Assembly: GCA_004565275.1 (NCBI GenBank) | Contig: SDOX01000087.1 | Location: forward strand, 5,849 to 28,820 | DNA: 22,972 nucleotides | Reading direction: 5' to 3' | DNA from: Nannochloropsis salina CCMP1776 | Lineage: Eukaryota; Sar; Eustigmatophyceae; Eustigmatales; Monodopsidaceae | Shown: one piece after another, positions 1 through 9,250 of the stretch | How positions within the stretch are numbered: the first letter of the stretch is position 1 | Layout: each line of letters opens with the position of its first letter | Made by a program: the position numbers and the translations under genes | The notes under the pieces: generated by a model | Database searches by the model: none | Told to the model about the DNA's origin: nothing | Seen by the model: the letters and a program-made list of their open reading frames with translations, nothing else

Positions 1-805
<805 letters not shown>

Positions 806-807
806 CT

Positions 808-866
808 GGGAGGGAGGGAGGGAGGGAGGGAGGGAGGGCGGGGGGGAGGGCGGGAGGGAGGAGGGA
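808..866 (-). repeat. (CCCT)n polypyrimidine tract before first visible ABCC exon
   Basis: A nearly pure GGGA array on the plus strand runs up to the splice acceptor CCCAG at 810-806 in minus-strand sense. It shows that 805 is an internal exon start and not the start of the gene, so an upstream exon is expected. Confidence 0.7.
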
Positions 867-2227
867 CATTGTACGAGGTGGGAAGTCCTTGGAAGAGAAA
901 GGTTCAACCGTACTCCTCAGATTTCAAGTAAAGCAACACGAGGCGCGTCCATCTCCCTGTGCTCTGCTTCAGAAGCCTGTCTGCACCAAGGATAATGAGA
1001 AGACTTTACAATAACATGTGGTGCGTGCAAGGATGCCCCAGACAGGAGGGGAGATAGGGAAAGGAGGAAATAAAGTGGGTTGTGGCTGCTGCTAGGGCAT
1101 GACTTGCTTCTCCTATGAGCGCAAAGACGCCTATGTCAGCCCAAAAGCCTCATACCATGATCCCGTGCTAAATTCACAGATACACTTGCGCAGCGTTCGT
1201 GCCCGTAGGTTCGAAAAAATAGGGCAATAGTCTCACTTCCAGAGCATCATATGTGCATACAGACAATACACATTAAGAAGCATGTGTCTCAGCACCTCTT
1301 ATCGGTTTGTTTCTTACCTGAAGCGTGCCAATTTTTTTAAAAGACCGCGATACTTCAGTCTCCAAACGTATGTCCGAACGTCAAGTACTACTTGTGTAGG
1401 AGGGGTACTGACCGATAAGCATTCTCATGACACAAACCAATATATTGATAAGGAGACTTCGTAGACATGCTTCTCATTAAGGGATGAGTGTCGTGGCTGA
1501 AAGAGGACACGGCGGCGTGGGCTTAAATTATTTTTTCTCATGGTGCTTTTAAGCATTAGAGTACTGCCCTACTTCTCCTCATCTCCGAGAATATTTTTAC
1601 GACCATCACAGTACAAAAGCCGACGGATACACAGGCCAAGGTACCGGTTATTGGCCATGCTATTCATTTTCTTATGTTCGGATCACTTTCGTTTGCGATG
1701 CTTTTTGGGGTCTGCGTGACGCTAGTAGTACCTGCCCCTGCCCTCTCTGCTTGTGAGGGTCTCTTTTTTTTTCCTCTTCTTGCAAAATAAATTTCGTTCC
1801 CCTTTTCTTATCTTACATTTTTTTTATTGACAAATTGATAAAATCGAGGTTAAATGAGTGGTATGGCTTTTTAAACGACCTGGTTGTCGTGAGCATGAGA
1901 GTGTCGGGAGTCCGTTGTGTCCCCCCAAAAAGTTCTATGCTCCCCAAAAAGACGATACTTTGTCTCCTTACTCCGCTCTTTCCCAGAAGTAAATGCATTT
2001 TGATGCCCTTAATTGTGGTCTAACATTTCTTCCCACAATAAGAAATGGACAAATGCGCTGAGCCGAAGTTGTCTCTGATTGTACTCGTATTTCCCCATGT
2101 TCTAAAACCTACCATCCCATTGCGTCCACCTCTCGCCTCGGAACGCGGCACGAAAACCCAAAAAGAAACACAGTGAATGGCTGCAACAATAGTTTCACGC
2201 GTCATGCTTTGGTGGTGGTGGTTGTGG

Positions 2228-2265
<38 letters not shown>

Positions 2266-2414
2266 GATGTTGTCCTCCACCCTCTGTCATGTACATACTT
2301 ACACGCCTTCAAGTATTTCCTCCCTCCCTTCTCTTTTCCCTACTTTCCCTGCGCTAATTTTCACGCTTTTGAGGCTTTATCCTTCCTTTCTTCTCCAAGG
2401 CAGGCTGCTCCATT
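867..2414. other. Gene-free spacer between ABCC fragment and secreted-protein gene
   Basis: I see no supportable gene here on either strand. The sequence is more AT-rich than the neighbouring exons, with many poly-T/poly-A runs (for example near 1330, 1530, 1765 and 1818), and open frames are short and match nothing known. The ABCC Walker A exon was looked for in all minus frames and not found. A trinucleotide microsatellite lies at 2209-2267. Confidence 0.6.
2209..2267 (+). repeat. (TGG)n/(TTG)n trinucleotide microsatellite
   Basis: About four TGG units followed by about fifteen mostly perfect TTG units, ending in GATGTTG. Depending on strand and frame it reads as poly-Val, poly-Leu or poly-Asn. 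No surrounding sequence supports a gene, so it is treated as non-coding. It lies about 150 bp downstream of the stop of the minus-strand gene at 2415, so it could fall in that gene's 3' UTR. Confidence 0.9.
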
Positions 2415-3416
2415 TTAATCTGTGATCCAAGCCACCGTATAGCGCTCCATCGACGCCACGAACGGCCCCTTCTTTCCTATCTCTCGATCTTCTGCTCCTT
2501 CCGTCCAGCGCCAGCTCTCGTGGAGGACGGGTGATTCCTCCAGCGCTTCCACGTGCGAAAAGGAAATGGTGGGGGGGTCATCGTCCTCTGGAGGACCTGC
2601 ACCAGGAACCTGGCAACGCGAACGAATGGAGGGAAGAGAAACGGAAATGAGAAGAAAGCCCAGGTGGGTTTTGCTTGGAGAAATACCGTGGGACAGGAAT
2701 GAGCAGGGAATCAAGCCGAGTCTCCCATCGAAGATCCCGCATGCATCCGCCATTCGTACTTCTCCCCGCACGGTGTCTCCCGCCTCCATACCTGATACGG
2801 ATAAAAGACAATACGGAAGCCTTGGATTTTGGCATGCGGGCAGTTGGCAAACTCCATCTCGTCCTCAAAGGTCGCGCCAGGTGCCCATTCACGGAAAGCT
2901 GGAGTGGTTGCTTCGTCGCTTTGTCGCCCTGCTTCGTCGAGGACCATAATCACACCCAGGCTCCCATCCTGGCAGGCAGGTGGGAGGGAGGGAGAGAAGA
3001 GCAGCGTTAAGAAATAGACAGCCACAGTTTGAGTTCATGACCATCTTCACAATTTCAGATGGCTTGCATCTCGTATCTGACAGAGAGCTTACCGTTGAGT
3101 TCTGTTGATCTTTTGACACAGTCCATTTCCATTGGATTTTGCAATGGGCCCCATCAACCATGCGCTTCTCCGCGGCCGCTTGAGCCGCCAACGCCATTTT
3201 CACAGCGTCAGCAGGGGATCCAACTGTCCTCAAATACGAACGTGGGGCTGGGGAATAGGAAATGATGGTAGGCGGGTCCGCTTCCAAGTTTGTGGTGCTG
3301 TCAGCAACCACGCTCTCTGGAGCGCTGATTCCACCACGTAAGACTGCTTTCCCTCCCATCGAGGGGAAGACAAGAAGGAAAACGCATTGCAAAAGGTAGA
3401 TTGTCCGAATTCCCAT
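2415..3416 (-). CDS. Small secreted or membrane-entering protein of unknown function
   Basis: I do not recognise the family. The model has three exons: 3416-3093, 2968-2792 and 2609-2415. Introns are GTAAGC...CTGCCAG (124 bp) and GTATGG...TTGCCAG (182 bp), both phase 0, giving 231 aa. The start ATG opens a hydrophobic stretch (residues about 5-20, IYLLQCVFLLVF) that looks like a signal peptide, so secretion or an endomembrane location is inferred. The mature part has a Tyr/Pro/Ser-rich linker, an Ala-rich segment near residue 75 and the motifs CKIQWKW (about 92-98) and NCPHAKIQGFRIVFYPYQ ending exon 2. The Trp-rich strand followed by F...YP is faintly like a MATH/TRAF fold, but too weak to assert. 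The C-terminus is acidic (PPEDDDPP) and ends VAWITD. If intron 2 is retained, the protein would instead end at a stop at about 2711. Confidence 0.6.
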
Positions 3417-4430
3417 TGTAATTTTCCGTCGATATTAGGAACCAAGCACCTGCTCATGTAGGTGTAATGGAAGTGGCATGATGCAGCACAGGTGTGTCAG
3501 ATTCTTCGAATGAGATGCCAGCAGAAGGTTTCTTTAAAAAAAGAGAACGGGCGAGTACAAGGGTATTACGAGTCACTAGACAAAGCAATCTATCTCTCAC
3601 ACATCAGCCAAGTGAAAAGCGCGCTATGTAATTGAATATGTCCCTGCTTTCGAGCCGTCTTCTTGAGTTGAGAATCAGGCCACCCCGACCGTTGAGGGCC
3701 CATAAAACCGTTTCACGGCCCATCGGGGCACAACCACTGGTAGTTTATCCGTACGTTGCTGACAACAACCTCCGGACTATGTTCTTACGAGTAACAAATT
3801 GGTTGCTTAAGGGGGAAAAATAAATACATTACTATCTATCGGGACTGATCCGTGCATACACAACATAGCCATCATCTCCATAATCAGCTTTGTCCCTACC
3901 AAAAGCATCGTGTCGCAACCTACACTTCTCAGAAGCGCCTTTCCCAAGAATGAGTCCGGCAAAAGTATTCAAGTTGGACGTGGTGCGGATTGCACCCCGT
4001 TTGACGAGTGACCGCTTTTCGTTGTGTACATTTTCTTGGCTGTAAGCCGGTGACCAACGCGTTTCTTTCACGTAGATAAAAGTTTAGAGCTGCAGGGGTG
4101 GGAGGTTAAGGGGAGAAGGGTATCATTTACGGGCCATCCTGCCTGGAGCAATATATTTGAGCTATCACATACATGAAGGGACAGATCTCTCAAAATCTCT
4201 GTCAATGTTTGGAAGAATCACGGATGCTGCTCCCCGTGTGAATTTTCACATTTTTGCATTACGTTGCCTACCAAAAACAACACGCGGAAATAAAATCACG
4301 AAGCCTTTATATAGGATCCAACATCTAATGAAAGAATTTTCGCTTATTTGAAATTGATCCTGGAGGGAGTGTTACAATTTCGCGTCTCATCAAAATTGCC
4401 TTTACACATTTCTGAAAATCCTTTGAGTGC
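3417..4430. other. Gene-free spacer upstream of secreted-protein gene
   Basis: This stretch separates the secreted-protein gene (start 3416) from the stop of the methyltransferase gene (4431); both are on the minus strand. It is AT-richer than the exons. The longest open frames (about 80 codons on the minus strand near 3832-4071, about 63 on the plus strand near 3632-3823) match no family and have no splice-consistent neighbours. It presumably holds the promoter of the minus-strand gene at 3416 and the 3' UTR of the gene ending at 4431. Confidence 0.55.
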
Positions 4431-7182
4431 TCATACAGAAAGCCTCGATTTTCGGCGATGCACCCAGGTAATAATCGTCCGTTCATGCGACGAATTTGCA
4501 TGAAGCCACAGCAACCGAAGCACTTCTGTTTTATCTTCGTCGTCCCGGGGCCCTTCTTCTCTCTTTCTACTCGAACGGCAGTAAATTTCAGGATCCTCGG
4601 CCCATATGCGTTCTAGGTCGCGCAGCGCTTTCTGGAGACTGTATAAAAGACATTCCAACACCCATGTAGGCACAAATAAAACAAATAAAAAAAGAAATCA
4701 TTATCACTTTGTGTGTGAAAAAATCGTAGCGAAGCTCGGAGGAAAGGAAAAATCGTAGCGAAGCTCGGAGGAAAGGAAAAATCGTAGCGAAGCTCGGAGA
4801 AATGAAATGGGGAGGGCTGAAAAAGCAGAAGGGAGAGAAGAGGGAAGGAGGGAGGAAAGAGGGAGGGGGGAAGGGAGGGGGGAAGGGAAGAAGGAGGACG
4901 CAAAGGCTTACCGTGCACCAGTGGGCTTCCGTGGAAACTTCAGAGTGAGAATTAAGAGGGCGTGGTGGGCCATGTGCGGGAAGACATGTTGAAGGATGAG
5001 ATCCGCCGCCCCCTGGAAAGAGAGAGCAGAGATATGCGAAGTAAAAATACAAGGTAAGGGCGAAAGCCTACGGATAAAAAGTCATTGCCAAGTCTTTGGA
5101 AAACCGGTGAGACATTTTCCGATTCGCACCATGGACCCTCACCTGCGGGAAGAGGTTGATGTCCACACAGACCAAATGGAAGGGCCCTTCCTCCTTCAAG
5201 ACCTCCGTCGCTTCCTCCGCTTGGATCCGATACGGGACGTGGCGGACATTGGAGAGGGAGGAGAGGAGGGAAGGATGAAGGCTCGCCCCGTCCACAGCGA
5301 CGACCTGAGACAGTTTATCACTGGGCAGGGAAGTGGGAATTTGGGAGGCCAGGAGGGAGGAAGGGGAGGATGAGGAGGAGGGAAGGACGACGAGACACTT
5401 CGTCCTCGAGGACCATGGCTCTGTATCCACTACAATCCTCTGTTCCTCCTTAACTTCTCTCTCCCTCCCTCTTGAAATGTACCTGAGGTATTGCGTCCAC
5501 CCTCCCGGCGAAGCCCCGACGTCCAAGGCTTTCCTGTCCTTCTTCCACATTTCTTCCTCCCTCCCGCCCTCCATCCCTTCCTCCAACCGCTCCTCCCATA
5601 TTTCCCGCATTTTAAAATATGCCCGGGAGACGGGGGGCAGGGAGGAGGAGGAGGATGGCTTTTCGAAGGAAGGAGGGAGGAAGGAAAGGAAGGAGGGAGG
5701 AGGGGCGGAAGTAGGGCCGGTGAGGGAATGGCTCTGTGTGAGGCCGTAGTAGAAGAGGGGGCTCCATTCTGGATATATGTAGGTAAGGGTAAGTGAACCA
5801 GGAAAAGCCAATCTGTGGACCCCGAATGAAGAGAAAATATACAAGGTGGGTGCATGGGCGAAGAAAGGTTCTAGTCTGGCCCGGTTAAGGTAAATGCAAG
5901 AACTCTCGCATAGTTGTGCACTGGATTGACGATAGTTGAGGATGCGCATCGCAAAAAGGAAACAAACAGAAGAAAGGATCCGGAGAAGAACAAGACCTTA
6001 ACTCTGGCGCTAAAGCTTAGACACAAAAAAAAGGCGCTCACCCTCCCCCCCCTACGCTTCTCCCTCCTTCCCTCCCTCCCTCCTTCCTTCCTTACCAGGG
6101 GAGTGAACCACGTGCAACACATGCGACGCCTGAGAGGCGGAGGGAGAAAGCTCTTTTTCCTCCAACCGACAGCCTTGGGCGACTGGAGCTGTCAAGAGGA
6201 TTTCTCCGATGGCTACCTCCATGTTCTTGGGGAACGCAGAGATCTTCAGGCAAAATGATCGAGAAAGGCTGTGGGGGGGGTAAGGGAGGAAAGAGAGAGA
6301 GGGAGGAGGATAAGCAGCCGCGATTTGAGCGGTAAGACGGGAAGGGATACTAATAGGAGCAAGCAAAAGATGTGAAGAAGCAGTCACAAAGTGTTGACGA
6401 TGCGGTCCATTGAGAGCACAGTGGCGGCAGGGGGGGGTGGGAAGTTGTCCGGTGCCCATCTCCTTCGCTTCCTCCCGCCCGCCCTCCCTTCCTCCCTCCC
6501 TTCCTCCTCCCGCGTACCTGGACCTGGCCGTCTTCAACGCCTGACGCAACTCCGGACTGAAAGCCACCCACCCCATGTCCCGACAGGCATAAGGTACGTA
6601 GAAAAATCGAGTAATGTATCGACGGTGCACAAGGGGAATGAGGGCTGGGTCGTCGAGTCTATAATTGGCGCCCAACAGGCAGCTGGCATGTCGGTGTGAC
6701 CGATCCGCGATGCATCCAGCCAGGGGGGGGGTAAATTGCTCTATTTTATTGCTCTTTCTGTGGTTGATTCCGGGGATGGGGGCGAGGTCGGGAGGGGAGG
6801 AAGGCATGGAGCCTGCATTTGACGCGGGCACGGCCCCAAAACTGCAAGAACGAGCCAGAAAGCCAGGCGAGGAAGTAGGATTATCATGCGTTAGTACGTT
6901 TTCCCTTGCATCGTTGATAGTAGAGGGAAAGGATGCTGTAGGCAAGTAAGACAGGAGACGATGCACCTGGGACTGTCCGACTTCGCATGCCCACACAAAG
7001 GGGAATAGTGGAGTCAGCACAATGGGCTGGGTGCTATTTATCGCTGCACTGTCGGCCTTTGTGATTCTTATGCCTAAATGACCGTATGGTGTGCTCTGTT
7101 GGTGCTCAGGGTACCCATTGTCTGGCTTGACATGTTGAAGCTTCCGGTGGAGTGTGGCGTTGGGTGGTAAGAGGAGGGTCAT
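4431..7182 (-). CDS. FtsJ/RrmJ-type SAM-dependent RNA 2'-O-methyltransferase
   Basis: Six exons: 7182-6518, 6268-6096, 5768-5483, 5320-5143, 5012-4912 and 4638-4431. All introns are GT-AG with matching phases, giving 536 aa. The catalytic domain is C-terminal: SRAYFKM with K332, SAM-binding motif I ALDVGASPGGWTQYL (about 360-374), VVAVDGA (about 381-387), VCVDINL with D428 and LTLKFPRK with K459. E520 in SSHERTII is a candidate for the last member of the K-D-K-E tetrad known from RrmJ. The N-terminal half (for example PIVLTPLFPFVWACEV and YVPYACRDMGW) is an extra domain I cannot name. The target RNA and compartment cannot be told from sequence. The start is the first ATG after an in-frame TAG 12 bases upstream. 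Introns 6517-6269 (249 bp) and 5482-5321 (162 bp) are multiples of three without in-frame stops. Confidence 0.85.
4718..4800 (+). repeat. 29-bp tandem repeat, three copies, in methyltransferase intron 5
   Basis: The core ATCGTAGCGAAGCTCGGA begins at 4723, 4752 and 4781, an exact 29-bp period, with GGAAAGGAAAA linkers between copies. Copies are nearly identical, which suggests a recent duplication. The array lies inside intron 4911-4639 of the minus-strand methyltransferase gene, about 80 bp upstream of its acceptor in transcript sense. It is not a GGGA-type repeat and is unlike any other tandem array in the window. Confidence 0.95.
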
Positions 7183-9250
7183 CTCGGGCTAGACCAAAAT
7201 GCCTGTGTCTGGTGATCGCACCCACAACGAGTCAGAAGTGGAAAGTAGTAGAAGTCCCCAAAAGTACGCGTTAGTATCAGACTGATAGTGGCTGCCTTCT
7301 CGGGCATGTGGGCAGTAAATACAAATACTATAAAAGCCGTGCTAAGGGAGGGGGGAGGTTATACTTGGTCGATGACGGTCCATCCGTTTTAAGCAAAAAT
7401 AATAATTACCAAGACCCCATCCATTTTTCTCATCCCAGCTCATTCTTATTTTAACCCTGTTCAATTTTACCATTGTGCTGGTTTTGACGTCAGATTTAGA
7501 CTGAACTGGTAAAAGGGCTGCGTTTTAAACACCCTGTAGATGGATTTTATTCTGGAAAAGTGAAAACATCTATCTGGAATTTCCTGTATGGCACGATTAT
7601 CTTGCATTTTAAACTCTTTTGCACTTTCTTATTATGAAAATTCGTCTCGAAGTCTGTTTTGTAAAATTCTCACTCAGGACATGGTGCAAGTAAGGAATCT
7701 CCTAATACATTTCGCTGTGCTATTGGCCTTTGTGAGTAAGCAGGCCACTTTTGTGCTTGCCTACCTTAAAAGGCTCCGAGTAAATCCTGTTCAAAGGGTG
7801 CCCAAATCTGCCTTCTCCTTCGTGCCTTGGAATTTTGCTTTTAGCTTATAGTCCGGAAACACTGGCCAGTCTCCGTGTGCTTGACGGTCGCGCCTTCATT
7901 ACCCTTTGAAGATAAGATTTTTGCTGTTTCACAAAATGGTGCCATGTTAAGGATTCTTGTGCTGAAAGAAGCCTAACTATGGGCTTGCCCCATGGGCCTG
8001 ACTCGTCCTCCTGTGCACATACCCTTGTTCCCTTCAGGTTTTTAGCTAGCGCCCCAGTGCCGCTTACGCTTCTACTACCATTCATTTCACTCATTGATAG
8101 CGCTTTTAAAGGGTATAGAGCTACAGGATGTTGTTACCACTACTAACGAAAATGTGAAAATTTGCAATACTACAGAAGACCTTATAAGATCATTAATGAC
8201 AAAATTCCAAACTTCAAGCTCCTTCTCATAAAAGGAATCGAATCTTAGCAATTTTACTCTACAAGCGTAAGAACATGTATACTGTGAATTTGTCTTCCTC
8301 GTCAGTTTTGAAGCTCTTTCTTAGCATATACTCTTCTCTTTATAAAGTACCTTTGAAATCGACCATTTCTTTACTTTCCTTCCCCGTAAATTTGCTGACC
8401 ACCAATGAGGCTCTTTCAAAGACGTTCCCTTGTAATCATCCATGCAATATCTATCTATAGTTTACTGTCAATTGAAAGAGAAAGTAAACAACCAGATGGG
8501 CACAACCATGTACAAAGCAATATAGGGGCGCGAGGAGGTTAACAATCGCGACAACACACACCCTCTCCATCCTGCTTGTATGGTTGTGACGGCACCACTA
8601 TGTATTGATTACAACGATACGAATTGTTCAGGAGGCAAAGAGCATTTTTGTCTTCAATTTTTCTTACAAGGGTTGCTTACCTCGGATAAACGTGACTGCA
8701 TCCACCCCGCGAAAAACCTCGCAAAAAATTGGATGGATGGATCGTATACCTGAGTGCATTTACCACTCACGACAGCCAAGAATAAAATTTGTTTTTACGA
8801 ACAGAGGCAAGTATAGAATAAGTCACTTCATCTTCAACTAGTAGCATGCTTTGACGGGTTTGCGGATGCTACATAATGGCATTTGTATCGTCGTCCTTGC
8901 CTGGTTTGCTCTCCCCCAAAAAATAGAGAGTGACGTTGTTCTTGCAGCGAGTGCGGCAATAAGGTCGACTTTCCTTTCCCATGCGAGAAATACAGCGGCG
9001 TCCTGTAAATCAGGCAAATTATTCAGGCACAAGATTGAATAAAATACATGTGCGTACGATGGTATGACACAATTGTCGTAATTGGCTTTCCAGACAGACT
9101 CGCACTTCGCCGTACTCCATATCATAATACCCTAGCCACTATCAACTGCTTTCTAACACCGCAGTATGAGTGCGCACCAAATTCCATCCTCTCATAACCT
9201 GTAACAAAAAATGTTTTTTCCTACGTTTTTATCACCGTCAGGGCTTAAAT
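7183..9250. other. Divergent intergenic region between methyltransferase and urea transporter
   Basis: About 2.07 kb separates the divergent start codons at 7182 (minus) and 9251 (plus), so promoters of both genes must lie here. The middle (about 7380-9150) is AT-rich and free of the GGGA tracts seen elsewhere. No open frame here resembles a known protein; the longest are about 60-95 codons and overlap on opposite strands. A CTATAAAAGCC TATA-like string at about 7328 faces the plus strand, far from either gene. I saw no tRNA or transposon structure. Confidence 0.55.
9219..9240 (+). other. Possible 5' UTR splice acceptor of the urea transporter gene
   Basis: Directly upstream of the first in-frame ATG (9251), the sequence CGTTTTTATCACCGTCAG followed by GG looks like a 3' splice site with a T-rich tract. 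It may end a 5' UTR intron whose donor lies in the upstream spacer. This would explain why the open frame extends to a non-ATG position near 9170. Confidence 0.35.

Noticed and set aside
1000-2400. tRNA, transposon or terminal-repeat structures in the gene-poor stretches
   Set aside because: No B-box-like GGTTCGANNCC context, inverted terminal repeats or transposase/reverse-transcriptase motifs could be found by eye.
2173-2425. Long frames with poly-Val, poly-Leu or poly-Asn
   Set aside because: They are the trinucleotide microsatellite read in different frames, with no supporting flanking protein sequence.
3832-4071. 80-codon minus-strand frame
   Set aside because: No recognisable domain, no splice-consistent partner exon, and composition like the surrounding spacer.
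4718-4800. CRISPR-like array
   Set aside because: Units are directly tandem with no distinct spacers and lie in an intron of a eukaryotic gene.
7846-8094. 82-codon minus-strand frame in the divergent spacer
   Set aside because: Starts with ATG but matches no family and has no supporting neighbours; expected by chance at this length.
8838-9125. 95-codon minus-strand frame before the urea transporter
   Set aside because: Overlaps another open frame on the opposite strand, with no motif; treated as spacer.
9170-9250. Upstream extension of the urea transporter frame
   Set aside because: It begins with a non-ATG codon and crosses a probable splice acceptor just before the ATG at 9251.
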